From Rhizobacter sp. SG703 (GTDB lineage Bacteria > Pseudomonadota > Gammaproteobacteria > Burkholderiales > Burkholderiaceae_C): 64,000 nucleotides of DNA. The stretch is taken from positions 181,198-245,197 of the forward strand of contig NZ_JAAZQK010000001.1 of the NCBI RefSeq assembly GCF_012275445.1, written 5' to 3'. Under the pieces are notes generated by a model, which was not told the DNA's origin, did not search any database, and saw nothing but the letters and a program-made list of their open reading frames with translations. The translations under genes were made by a program, and so were the position numbers. Shown one piece after another: positions 27,474 to 35,857 of this stretch (its first letter is position 1; each line of letters opens with the position of its first letter).

Positions 27474-28367
27474 ATGCCGATCGTTGAACCGAATCGCGAT
27501 CTCTACGTCATCTTGCGGCCACAGGCCCACAGGAAGGAGCGGCTCGCGATCGCGGCCGCCGTGCTGGTGTCCACGGTCATGGGCCTGGCCGCGATTCCCT
27601 GCGCCTTCGTGTGGGGCGTGTCCGGCCTGGATGCCGGGCTCTTCGTCCTCTTCTACCTCGCCAGTGGATTGGGCATCACCGTCGGCTATCACCGCCTGTT
27701 CGCGCACCGCAGCTTCCAGGTGGGCCCGTTCTGGCGCGCGCTGCTGGCGGTGCTGGGCTACACGGCAGGGCAGGGGCCGGTGGTGTATTGGGTGGCCCAT
27801 CACCGTCTGCACCACGCCCGGACGGACACCGACTCCGATCCCCACAGCCCCATCGACGAAACCGGCGGCATCAGCGCGCGATCGTTCCTGCACGCCCATG
27901 TCGGCTGGATGCTGATGAACCGGAAGGCCAACGCCGGCGCCTTGGCGCCCGACCTGCTGAGGGATGCGGCCCTGGTGCGGCTGGAAAAGCACTACCTGCG
28001 GATCCACGTCGCGTCGATCCTGTTGCCCGGCGTCATCGCGGCGCTGCTGACCGGGTCGCCGGCGGCCGCCGCGAGTGCCGTGTTGTACGCCGGGTTCTTC
28101 CGGCAATTTGCGGTGCTGCAAGTGGTCTACGCGATCAACTCCGTCTGTCACGCCTTCGGGCGGCGCAGCCACGAAACGGATGACGCCAGCAGGAACGTCT
28201 GGTGGCTGAGCGTGTTGTCGCTGGGCGAGTCCTGGCACAACAGCCACCACGCGAACGCCGGGGCGGCCAATTTCGGCCGGCACTGGTACGAGATCGACAT
28301 CGGCTATGCCGCCATCCGGCTGCTCGCCGCACTGGGCGTGGCGACGCAAGTCGTCCGCGCCAAGTGA
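27474..28367 (+). CDS. Membrane fatty-acid desaturase (acyl-CoA/acyl-ACP delta-9 type)
   Basis: A 297-residue integral membrane diiron enzyme. All three histidine boxes are present: HRLFAH (about residues 72-77), HHRLHH (about 104-109) and ESWHNSHH (near 259). The extra conserved histidines in FLHAHVGW and NSVCHAFG are also there. Four or more hydrophobic helices flank them. The family introduces a cis double bond into an acyl chain using oxygen and an electron donor. Placed between an ACP and an acyl-AMP ligase, it may act on the ACP-bound chain or on the final lipid. AGGAG precedes the start. Confidence 0.92.
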   Translation: MPIVEPNRDLYVILRPQAHRKERLAIAAAVLVSTVMGLAAIPCAFVWGVSGLDAGLFVLFYLASGLGITVGYHRLFAHRSFQVGPFWRALLAVLGYTAGQGPVVYWVAHHRLHHARTDTDSDPHSPIDETGGISARSFLHAHVGWMLMNRKANAGALAPDLLRDAALVRLEKHYLRIHVASILLPGVIAALLTGSPAAAASAVLYAGFFRQFAVLQVVYAINSVCHAFGRRSHETDDASRNVWWLSVLSLGESWHNSHHANAGAANFGRHWYEIDIGYAAIRLLAALGVATQVVRAK

Positions 28368-28400
28368 ACCTTGGCCGGACATCGATTCGTGGAGCCCAGG

Positions 28401-30164
28401 ATGCGCCATGCATTTGCTGAATCCCTGACCCGACTGCTGGCCGCGCGAGCGCTTCAGTGCGGTGGTCGCGTGGCCTATCGCTTCCTGGCGCGCGATGCCG
28501 ACGGCGATCCGTCGATCACCTATGGCGAACTCCACGAGCGTGCGCAGCGGGTTGCGGCTTCGCTGCAGGCCGCCGGCCTGCGCGGCGAGCGCGTCCTGTT
28601 GTACGTCGGCACGAGCGCGGACTTCCTCGTCTCGTTCTTCGGGATCCTCCTGGCCGGCGCCGTCGCGGTCCCGTTGAGTCCGCCCCACCTGTCGCGCGCG
28701 CTCGCGCGCTCCGAATCCATCGTGCGCAACGCCGGGGCCAGGATGGCCATCGTGCCCGGCACGATGCTGAAGCGGTTCGTGCAACTGCAGGCGACGAACG
28801 AAGCCTTTGCCGCGCTGCAGTTGACAACGCCGGACGAGCTCGCCGCCGGCACGTCCGGCCGCTGCATCGATGCAACGGCCTCCAGCGACTCGCTGGCCGT
28901 GCTCCAGTACACCTCCGGATCCACCGCGACGCCCAAGGGCGTCTGCATCAGCCACGGCAATTTCCTGCAGAACGCGGCGATGATCAGCCGGGCGATGGGA
29001 TTGAGCGAGCGCACGGTGGGCGTCAGCTGGTTGCCGCTGCACCACGACATGGGCCTGATGACAGGCGTGATCGGTCCGCTCTTCAATGGTTGCCCGATGA
29101 CGCTGATGCCGGCCAGCGCATTCGTGTCCGACCCGCTGGCGTGGCTGCAGGCCGTGACGCGGCAACGGGCCACGGTCACCGGGGCGCCGAACTTCGCGTA
29201 CGAGTTGTGCCTCGAGAAGGTGCTGCAGGAGCAACTCGCCGACCTCGACCTGAGCAGCCTCGACGTGGCCTTCTGCGGTGCCGAAACCGTGTGCGCCGAC
29301 ACGTTGCAGCGATTCGCGTCACGTTTCGAGGCCTGCGGTTTTCGCAGCCGTTCGTTCTTTCCGTGCTACGGGCTCGCCGAGGCGACCTTGATGGTGTCGG
29401 GCGGGCCGGCAGGAGGGGCGGCACGCCTCGTCACCGTGGCAACGTCTGCGCTCGGGCAAGGCCGCGTCGCCGCGCCGCAGGCCGCGGAGCCGGCGCAGGT
29501 GCTGGTGAGTTGCGGACAGGCGCTGGCCGGCCTGGATGTGGCCATCGTGGACACGGACACCCTGCGGCCGTGCCCCGCGGACCGGGTGGGCGAGGTGTGG
29601 GTCCGTGGCAGCAGCGTTGCGCGCGGCTACTGGGGCCTGCCGTCGGAAACCGAGACGGTCTTCGACGCCCGGATGGCCGGCGACGGCGGCGCAGGATTCC
29701 TGCGCACCGGCGATCTCGGCTTCGTTCGAGACGGGGAACTGACGATCGTCGGGCGCCTGAAGGAATTGATCGTCATCTGCGGCGTCAACCACCACCCCCA
29801 GGACATCGAAGCGACCGTCGAGACCTGCCATCCGGCGATCGGCCGGCATGCCGGCGTTGCGCTGCCGTTGGAAGAGAACGGGCGCGAGTCGTTGCTGATC
29901 GTGCAGGAGATCAAGCGGACGTGGCGCAGCGATCCCCAGCCCGTCCTCGACGCCATCATGGCGGAGGTCGCACAGCGGCACGGCATACGTCCCGCCGTCG
30001 TGGTGCTGGTCAGCCACGGCAGCCTTCCCCGGACCACCAGCGGAAAGCTCCAGCGCTGCGTCGCCCGCGCAGCCCACATCGGCGGTCGCCTCGACGTGGT
30101 GGCCCGCAGCGACGGGTCCGCGCAGGGGCGGGGCCCATTGCATCCCCAACCGGTCGCCGCCTGA
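28401..30164 (+). CDS. Fatty-acyl-AMP ligase (acyl-ACP synthetase)
   Basis: A 587-residue adenylate-forming enzyme. The ATG at 28401 has GGAG six bases upstream and is preferred to an upstream TTG. The nucleotide loop is YTSGSTATPKGV (about residues 169-180); GVSWLPLHHDMGLMTGVIGP is characteristic of the FAAL branch, as is FFPCYGLAEATLMVSGG. The C-terminal hinge is YLRTGD-like (GFLRTGDLGF) with GRLKELIVICGVNHHPQDIE. It should activate a free fatty acid as acyl-AMP and load it on the ACP encoded two genes upstream. Its presence implies the pathway uses ACP-bound rather than CoA-bound chains. Confidence 0.9.
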   Translation: MRHAFAESLTRLLAARALQCGGRVAYRFLARDADGDPSITYGELHERAQRVAASLQAAGLRGERVLLYVGTSADFLVSFFGILLAGAVAVPLSPPHLSRALARSESIVRNAGARMAIVPGTMLKRFVQLQATNEAFAALQLTTPDELAAGTSGRCIDATASSDSLAVLQYTSGSTATPKGVCISHGNFLQNAAMISRAMGLSERTVGVSWLPLHHDMGLMTGVIGPLFNGCPMTLMPASAFVSDPLAWLQAVTRQRATVTGAPNFAYELCLEKVLQEQLADLDLSSLDVAFCGAETVCADTLQRFASRFEACGFRSRSFFPCYGLAEATLMVSGGPAGGAARLVTVATSALGQGRVAAPQAAEPAQVLVSCGQALAGLDVAIVDTDTLRPCPADRVGEVWVRGSSVARGYWGLPSETETVFDARMAGDGGAGFLRTGDLGFVRDGELTIVGRLKELIVICGVNHHPQDIEATVETCHPAIGRHAGVALPLEENGRESLLIVQEIKRTWRSDPQPVLDAIMAEVAQRHGIRPAVVVLVSHGSLPRTTSGKLQRCVARAAHIGGRLDVVARSDGSAQGRGPLHPQPVAA

Positions 30165-30176
30165 AAGGAACTGCAC

Positions 30177-31520
30177 GTGCTGGATCAATCCGAGGACTGC
30201 GCCAACCCGGTGGCCACGACGACGCACGACGAGCACGAGCGTCGCACGAAGCCACGGGGCCCGATCGACTCGCGGCATTCGAGCCTGTACGAGTTCCTCG
30301 TCGCTTCGCAACAGGACGCGCTGGCATTCGACGAGCGCTTCGAGCAGTTGTCCGAGTATGTCGACGACCTGGTGCGCCGCAAGCACTACCACTACCGGCG
30401 CGTGAGAACCAGCGGCTCGTCCGGGTTCGCCAGGTTGCGGGACCGCGACAGCGGGCGCGTCGTCGAGGTCGTCAACCTGGCATCGAACGACTACCTGGAC
30501 CTGTCCCAGCATCCGGCGACCATCGCGGCCAGCGTCGCGGCGACGCAGCGCTACGGCGCCGGAACCAGCGCGTCGCCCGCCGCCATCGGCAACACCGACC
30601 TGCACGAGAGGCTGGAGCGCGAACTCGCCGACTTCACGAACTGCGAAGCCGCGCTGCTGTACAGCTCCGGCTTCGGCATGAACTGCGGCGTCCTGTCGGC
30701 GCTGCTGCGGCGCAACGACCTCGCCATCGTGGACAGCTGCATACATGGCAGCGTCATGGAAGGCTGCCGCGGCGCGCCGATGCGGATCTTCGAGCACAAC
30801 GACCTCGACTCGCTCGAGCGCATCCTGGTTCGCTCGCGAGGCCAGTACGTCAATCGGCTGGTCGTCGTCGAGGGCGTGTACTCGATGGACGGCGACCTGG
30901 CACCGCTGGCGGGCATCGTCGAGCTCGCACGCCGCCACGGCGCGATGCTGATGCTCGACGAGGCTCATTCCACCGGCGTGTTCGGCGCTGGAGGGCGGGG
31001 CACCGCCGAGCATTTCGGCATCCTCGGCCAGGTCGACATCGTGGCCGGCACCTTCAGCAAGAGCCTGGGCAGCGTCGGCGGCTTCGTCGCGGGGTCGCGC
31101 CGGCTGATCCGCTACCTGCAGATGGCCAGCCGGCACTATGTGTTCTCGGCATCGGTGCTTCCGTGCGTCGCGGCATCGGTCCTGGAGGCGCTTCGCCTCC
31201 TCAAGGACGAGCCCGCGATCCGCGAGCGGCTGTGGCGCAATGTCGAGCACTTCGGGCGCGGATTGCGTGCCCACGGCTTCGACATCGGGGCCAGCGCCTC
31301 GGCCATCTTTCCGGTCATGGTCCGCGACGACCTGAAAGTCAAGGCGCTTTGCAGCTGCCTCTATGACGACGGCATCGTCGTCACGCCGGTCGTGTTCCCG
31401 GGGGTGCCGGAGAAGCAGTCCCGCATCAGGCTGAGCGTGACCAGCGGGCTGGAGCTCAAGCACATGGACCATGCCCTGGAGCGCCTGGCACACCACGCCA
31501 AGGCGCTGCAGATCATCTGA
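30177..31520 (+). CDS. Alpha-oxoamine synthase, serine-palmitoyltransferase-like
   Basis: A 447-residue PLP enzyme from a GTG preceded by AAAGGAA. The catalytic lysine is in GTFSKSLGSVGGFV (Lys295), the serine-palmitoyltransferase form rather than the GTLGKA form of biotin or glycine C-acetyltransferase enzymes. Asp261 and His264 are in LDEAHSTGVFG, and His190 in SCIHGSV is the residue stacking on PLP. SRHYVFSASVLPC also resembles serine palmitoyltransferases. The expected reaction is decarboxylative condensation of an amino acid, probably serine, with an acyl thioester to give a 3-keto sphingoid-type base. Alternative: a CqsA/LqsA-type signal synthase. An N-terminal extension of about 60 residues precedes the domain. 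Confidence 0.85.
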   Translation: MLDQSEDCANPVATTTHDEHERRTKPRGPIDSRHSSLYEFLVASQQDALAFDERFEQLSEYVDDLVRRKHYHYRRVRTSGSSGFARLRDRDSGRVVEVVNLASNDYLDLSQHPATIAASVAATQRYGAGTSASPAAIGNTDLHERLERELADFTNCEAALLYSSGFGMNCGVLSALLRRNDLAIVDSCIHGSVMEGCRGAPMRIFEHNDLDSLERILVRSRGQYVNRLVVVEGVYSMDGDLAPLAGIVELARRHGAMLMLDEAHSTGVFGAGGRGTAEHFGILGQVDIVAGTFSKSLGSVGGFVAGSRRLIRYLQMASRHYVFSASVLPCVAASVLEALRLLKDEPAIRERLWRNVEHFGRGLRAHGFDIGASASAIFPVMVRDDLKVKALCSCLYDDGIVVTPVVFPGVPEKQSRIRLSVTSGLELKHMDHALERLAHHAKALQII

Positions 31521-31552
31521 GCACGTGCAGGCACTGCACCAAGGAGACGTCG

Positions 31553-32350
31553 ATGGGTCGAATTCGCAATTCAGACACGGTCCTGATCATCGGGGGGTCG
31601 CAAGGCATCGGCCTGGCCATCGCACGGCGCCTGTGCGTGCTGGACTGCCGGATCATCATCGCCGCGCGGCACGCCGCGACGCTGGAGCAGGCGCGCGCCG
31701 AGCTGGCCGGCGTGGCCGGCAGCCGCGCCACCATCGAGACGCTCGTGGTCGATGTCTGCCGCCATGACAGCGTCCTGGCCCTGCGCGATGAGCTGGTCGC
31801 CCGGGTCGGCACGCCCACGCATGTCATCAATTGCGCGGGGAGGGCGGTCGCCGCCTATCTCGAAGAGCAGCCGCTGGAGGACTATCGCTCGATGATGGAC
31901 CTGAACTTCATGGGCACCGTCCACCTCAGCCATGCGTTCCTGCCGCTCTTCCGCGCGCGGGGGAGCGGCCACCTGATCCATGCGTCCTCGATCCTCGGTT
32001 TCGTGGGCTCGTTCGGTTGGGCCGCCTATGCCGCGACCAAGTTCGCCGTGGTCGGCTATTGCGAATCGCTTTACTCCGAGTACCGCAGGCACGGCGTCGA
32101 GGTCTGCGTGCTGTGCCCACCGGCCACCCTCACGCCGGGATTCGACACCGAGAACAAGACCAAGCCGGCCGCGGTGCGCGAGGCCGAAGCCTGGATCGAG
32201 CCGGTGACGGCGGACTACGTGGCACGCGTCCTCCTCGAGGCCATCGCCCGCAAGCGCTTCATGGTGGTTCCGACGCTGAAGGGGCGCTTCCTCTACCGCG
32301 CCACGCGCTGGTGGCCCGGCCTCGTGCGCCACCTGGCGGCTGCCCGCTGA
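31553..32350 (+). CDS. SDR resembling 3-ketodihydrosphingosine reductase
   Basis: A 265-residue short-chain dehydrogenase with AAGGAG six bases before the ATG. The cofactor loop is IGGSQGIGLAIA, then NCAG, a Ser in HASSILG and the Tyr-Lys pair in YAATKFA. The segment PPATLTPGFDTENKTKP (about residues 185-201) closely matches the signature seen in eukaryotic 3-ketodihydrosphingosine reductases (PPDTxTPGF-EN-TKP). That supports reduction of a 3-keto sphingoid base made by the preceding enzyme. A hydrophobic, basic C-terminus (RFLYRATRWWPGLVRHL) suggests membrane association. It is the last gene of the cluster. Confidence 0.87.
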   Translation: MGRIRNSDTVLIIGGSQGIGLAIARRLCVLDCRIIIAARHAATLEQARAELAGVAGSRATIETLVVDVCRHDSVLALRDELVARVGTPTHVINCAGRAVAAYLEEQPLEDYRSMMDLNFMGTVHLSHAFLPLFRARGSGHLIHASSILGFVGSFGWAAYAATKFAVVGYCESLYSEYRRHGVEVCVLCPPATLTPGFDTENKTKPAAVREAEAWIEPVTADYVARVLLEAIARKRFMVVPTLKGRFLYRATRWWPGLVRHLAAAR

Positions 32351-32419
32351 TCCTGATTCCTCGGTCGCTCGTTTTCGAAGGAGTTCATCGACGTAACAAG
32401 CCGTAAAAACACGCGCGCA

Positions 32420-32439
32420 TCGCCCGCCATCGCGGGCGA
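32420..32439. terminator. GC hairpin after the lipid cluster
   Basis: TCGCCCGC and GCGGGCGA form a perfect 8-bp stem with a four-base CATC loop, 70 bases past the SDR stop. There is no T-run, so termination is only a possibility. Confidence 0.35.
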
Positions 32440-32491
32440 GCCGCAGGCGGCGCGAGGCCGATTCTGCAGGGAAGCAACACCCGCAACGCGT

Positions 32492-32505
32492 CCCATGAAC
32501 CTGTG
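32492..32505 (+). promoter_or_regulatory. Shared palindromic box, copy B (second kinase promoter)
   Basis: CCCATGAACCTGTG, differing from copy A at two of 14 positions. GCTTAAGCTGCCG follows at 32548-32560, again matching copy A's CTTAAGCT block. The spacing from the box is 42 bases, against 38 for copy A. It is the most degenerate copy. Confidence 0.5.
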
Positions 32506-32645
32506 AGCGCGGAGAGCAAGGTGGGGACGGACATCGGTCGACATCGGGCTTAAGCTGCCGTCATGCAGTACGCCGCGTTGTCCTTCGCCGAATCGCTTTT
32601 GACATTTCGATGGGGTCGGCGTCACCGCACGCACTGGACCTGTTG

Positions 32646-34484
32646 ATGACGATGGGACGCCACCTGCGCGTGCTGATGGCCGCGTGGTTGCTGGCCGACG
32701 CAGCGCATGCCGCTGCCGTCGTCGCGCTGTCGCCACGGAAGAACGTCGTGTCCATCGCGGACCTGGAAGCCGTGGTGTCGGTGAGCGAACAGCCGCCGCC
32801 CGACACCGCGGACTGGCGGCCGGTACGGCTGCCCGACCGCTGGGCAGAAAACGGCCGGGCGCGCGCAGGGACCGTGTGGTACCGGCTGCGCGTCCACATC
32901 GATCCCGGGCAGCGCGAACTGTGGGCCTTCGAAGTGGCCTACGCGACGATGAACAGCGACCTGTGGGTCAACGGGATGCTGGTCGGACGCGCCGGGCGCA
33001 TGGAACCGGGCAACCTGACGCGTCACTGGAACACACCGCTTCTGTTCACGGTTCCGTCATCGGCATGGACGGCGACGGACAACCTGGTCTACCTGCGGGT
33101 GCGCTGCGGGACCAGCAGCGACGGCGGCCTGGGTCACCTGTTCGCGGGGCCGGCCGATGAGCTCTCGAAGGTCCATGAGCAACGCGTCTTCTGGCGAACC
33201 GGCCTGCTGACCGTCGCCGACGCCTACATCTTTGCGCTCGGGGTGCTGTTCGCGATCATCTGGTCGCGCCGCCGCGAAGCCGTGCAATACGGCTACTTTG
33301 CGGCGGCGACTCTCTTGTGGGCCCTCTGCACGAGCAACGACCTCCTCAGCGACCCGCCCCTTTCGCCGCATGCCTGGCAGGTGCTGATCTTCGTCTGCAA
33401 CATCTGGACGTCGCTGTTGTTCGCGCTGTTCTTCCTGCGCTTCGCGGGCCGGGTCTTGCCGCGCCTGGAGCGCGGCGCGATCGGCTTCGTGCTCGCTGGC
33501 AATGCGCTGCAGATCCTGGTCGACCCGGACTGGCAACAGATCGCCTTTGCGGTGGTGATCCTTGGCGTGCTGCTGCTGTGCGGCTGGGCGACCACCGTGC
33601 TGCTGTCCGATGCGCAGGGCCGGTCGAGGCGCGACCGGCTGTTGCTGGGCACCGCCGCTGCCGTCGGGATGGTCGTCGGAGCCCACGACTGGCTGCTCAC
33701 GATCTTCGTGCTGCCGTTCGACGAGACGCACCTCGTGGCATACGCCGCTCCCCTGGTGCTGTCGATCTCGGCGTGGGTGATTGCCGGCGACTACACCCGC
33801 GCCCAGGAGGACCTGGCACGGTTGAACCGCCAACTCGCCGACCGCGTTCGGCAGCGCGAGGTGGAACTGCGCGCGTCCTTCGCCCACCTCGCGGAGGCCG
33901 ATCGCGATTTCGCGGTGGCGACCGAACGGGCGCTCGTGCTGCGCGACCTGCATGACGCCGTCGGCACCCGCCTGGCCATCGCCATGCGGCAACTCGAAGA
34001 GGAGCGCGCCGAACCGCTGACGGTCGCGCAGACGCTGCGCGAGACGCTGGACCGGCTCAAGCTGTTGATCGATGCGCTGAGCATGCCGCCCGGCGACGTC
34101 AATGCGTTGCTGGCCAGCTTGCGCTATCGCCTGCAAAGGCGCATCGAAGCCGCCGGACTGGATCTGCGCTGGGAGGTCGATCGGCTGCCGCACTGGGAAG
34201 CAGGCGAGCATGGCGACGCGATGCGCCGCCTGCAGCGGCTGTTGCTCGAGGCGATATCGAACACGCTGCGACATTCGCATGCCACCGAACTGCACCTGGC
34301 GGCGAACGCTACCGACGGCGGCATCCGCGTCGCCCTCACGAACAACGGACCTGGCCTGGACGATGTGCCGGTCGCCGGGCTGCGAACGATGCACGAGCAC
34401 GCGGTCGGGCTCGGTGCCGTGCTGGAGATCAGCTCGACGCCGCTCGGCGGCTCCATCCGGCTGGTGCTGCCGCCGACCGGTTGA
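32646..34484 (+). CDS. Orphan membrane histidine kinase, paralogue of the kinase at 24249
   Basis: About 612 residues; the ATG at 32646 gives a signal peptide matching its paralogue, although an ATG at 32610 is possible. The layout is the same: jelly-roll sensor (GTVWYRLRV, NSDLWVNGMLVG, LTRHWNTPLLF), about seven membrane helices, coiled coil, HisKA_3 with LVLRDLHDAVGTRL, and an HATPase domain (EAISNTLRHS, LTNNGPGLDD). The sensor and kinase cores are alike enough to suggest duplication. No response regulator adjoins it, so it may feed the regulator at 23561 or compete with the first kinase. It shares the palindromic box upstream. Confidence 0.88.
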   Translation: MTMGRHLRVLMAAWLLADAAHAAAVVALSPRKNVVSIADLEAVVSVSEQPPPDTADWRPVRLPDRWAENGRARAGTVWYRLRVHIDPGQRELWAFEVAYATMNSDLWVNGMLVGRAGRMEPGNLTRHWNTPLLFTVPSSAWTATDNLVYLRVRCGTSSDGGLGHLFAGPADELSKVHEQRVFWRTGLLTVADAYIFALGVLFAIIWSRRREAVQYGYFAAATLLWALCTSNDLLSDPPLSPHAWQVLIFVCNIWTSLLFALFFLRFAGRVLPRLERGAIGFVLAGNALQILVDPDWQQIAFAVVILGVLLLCGWATTVLLSDAQGRSRRDRLLLGTAAAVGMVVGAHDWLLTIFVLPFDETHLVAYAAPLVLSISAWVIAGDYTRAQEDLARLNRQLADRVRQREVELRASFAHLAEADRDFAVATERALVLRDLHDAVGTRLAIAMRQLEEERAEPLTVAQTLRETLDRLKLLIDALSMPPGDVNALLASLRYRLQRRIEAAGLDLRWEVDRLPHWEAGEHGDAMRRLQRLLLEAISNTLRHSHATELHLAANATDGGIRVALTNNGPGLDDVPVAGLRTMHEHAVGLGAVLEISSTPLGGSIRLVLPPTG

Positions 34485-34515
34485 GCCGGGCATCCGGATC
34501 GCACCCCGGCTGGCG

Positions 34516-35706
34516 TCATGACGGTCCCTGCTGCAACTCGCTGCGGAGCTTCGCCGGGTCGACGCCATCGGCACTCTGCACGACCAGCAGATGGAAGAAC
34601 TCCGCGCGGGTTCGCGCCTGGCCGGCGGCCCTCTTGACCACCACCGCGGCAATCGGCCCCATCTGGCTCGCCAGGACGCGGCATGCGTGGGCCAGCACCT
34701 CGGGGCTCAGGGGTTCGCTGCCGGTGACGTGGGGAGTGCCGACACACGGGTCCAGGCCCGCCCACGATGTCGAGATGGTGGCATCGGGGAACAACGGCAC
34801 GGCCAAGGCTTGCACCTCGACGCCATCGACGCAAGACGAGATCGCGGGCGCCACCTCGGCGCGTTTCGACAGTGCGTCGCGGAACTGCGCGGCGCTTGAG
34901 AACCTCGCGTTCGGGTTCTTGGCCAGGGCCGTCGAGACGATCGCGTCGTAGAAGGCATGCCGCAGCGTCGTCGCGACCGCGCTCGGCGCCGGTGGATCGT
35001 CGTCGAGCGTTGCGCGCATCACCGACCGCGAGCGCCCCTTGAACGGTACCTCGCCGGTCAGCAGCCGGTACAGCAGCACGCCGGCGGCGAAGATGTCCAC
35101 GCGGTGGTCGAGCCCCCCTGCGGTGTACTGCTCCGGGGCCATGTACCCCGGCGTTCCGACCCCGGGGCGGCCCTGGGTCAGTGCGACGTCTTCGACGCGT
35201 GCAACGCCGAAGTCGGCGAGCTTGACATCACCCCGCGGCGTGACGATCAGGTTCTCGGGCTTGATGTCCCGGTGCCAGACGCCGTGGCGGTGCACGCAAT
35301 CCAGCGCGTCCAGCACCTGGTCCATGATGCGCAGCAGCTCGGCCTCGGACAGCACCGGCGTGCGCGACAGGATCCGATCGAGGCTGCGCCCTTCGACCAG
35401 TTCCATCGCGATGAAGGCGCAGGCGTCGTCCTCGCCGTATTCGTAGATGGCCACGATGCCGGGGTGGGACAGCCGGCCGACCGCTCGTGCTTCGTTCTTG
35501 AAACGCGCCGCGACGAGGGCTGCCGTCCGGTCGTGTTCCAGCAGCTTTCGCAGGATGACCTTGACGGCCACCGGCCGTTGGATCGCCGGATCGAAGGCTC
35601 GATAGACGACGCCCATCGCGCCGTGTCCCAGAACGCCGGTGATGGCGTACTTGCCGACGTGCGCAGGGTGAGGGGCACGCCGGGGCGCTTCAGCAAAGTC
35701 GATCAT
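34516..35706 (-). CDS. Ser/Thr protein kinase (Hanks type) with bacterial C-terminal domain
   Basis: A 396-residue soluble kinase. The ATG at 35706 is chosen; a longer in-frame extension crosses the promoter block. The catalytic domain (about residues 20-275) is complete: glycine loop GVLGHGAMGVVYRA, VAVKVI lysine, HRDIKPENLIV catalytic loop, LADFGVAR metal-binding site and GTPGYMAPEQ. The C-terminal 90 residues contain MGPIAAVVVKRAAGQA, a pattern often found after bacterial Ser/Thr kinase domains, function unknown. There is no membrane segment. It converges with the orphan histidine kinase (31 bp between stops) and is preceded by the shared palindromic box. Confidence 0.91.
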   Translation of the reverse strand: MIDFAEAPRRAPHPAHVGKYAITGVLGHGAMGVVYRAFDPAIQRPVAVKVILRKLLEHDRTAALVAARFKNEARAVGRLSHPGIVAIYEYGEDDACAFIAMELVEGRSLDRILSRTPVLSEAELLRIMDQVLDALDCVHRHGVWHRDIKPENLIVTPRGDVKLADFGVARVEDVALTQGRPGVGTPGYMAPEQYTAGGLDHRVDIFAAGVLLYRLLTGEVPFKGRSRSVMRATLDDDPPAPSAVATTLRHAFYDAIVSTALAKNPNARFSSAAQFRDALSKRAEVAPAISSCVDGVEVQALAVPLFPDATISTSWAGLDPCVGTPHVTGSEPLSPEVLAHACRVLASQMGPIAAVVVKRAAGQARTRAEFFHLLVVQSADGVDPAKLRSELQQGPS

Positions 35707-35730
35707 CGAGCGTCCGGCAGTGGGGGCTGT

Positions 35731-35779
35731 GGCCCGATGGTAGGGAGCCGCCGGCGCCTGCACCTGCCATGAATATGGG
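35731..35779 (-). promoter_or_regulatory. Shared palindromic box, copy D, with promoter block for the Ser/Thr kinase
   Basis: On the minus strand the box reads CCCATATTCATGGC (35779-35766), then exactly 20 bases, then CCCTACCATCGGGCC (35745-35731). The block differs from that at 26217-26231 in one of 15 positions and the spacing is identical. The kinase ATG follows at 35706. The box is also close to the SRAP-family gene on the other strand, but the conserved block points to the kinase. Confidence 0.68.
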
Positions 35780-35857
35780 AAGCGACGCCCGGGAAACGCT
35801 GATGAAATGCTCGCCACCGCACGCTTCACCGTTGCCGACTTGCCCGCAACGCGCACG

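Noticed and set aside
32390-32413. GTAACAAGCCGTA stretch resembling a 16S rRNA 3' end
   Set aside because: Only a few bases agree and no rRNA sequence surrounds it.
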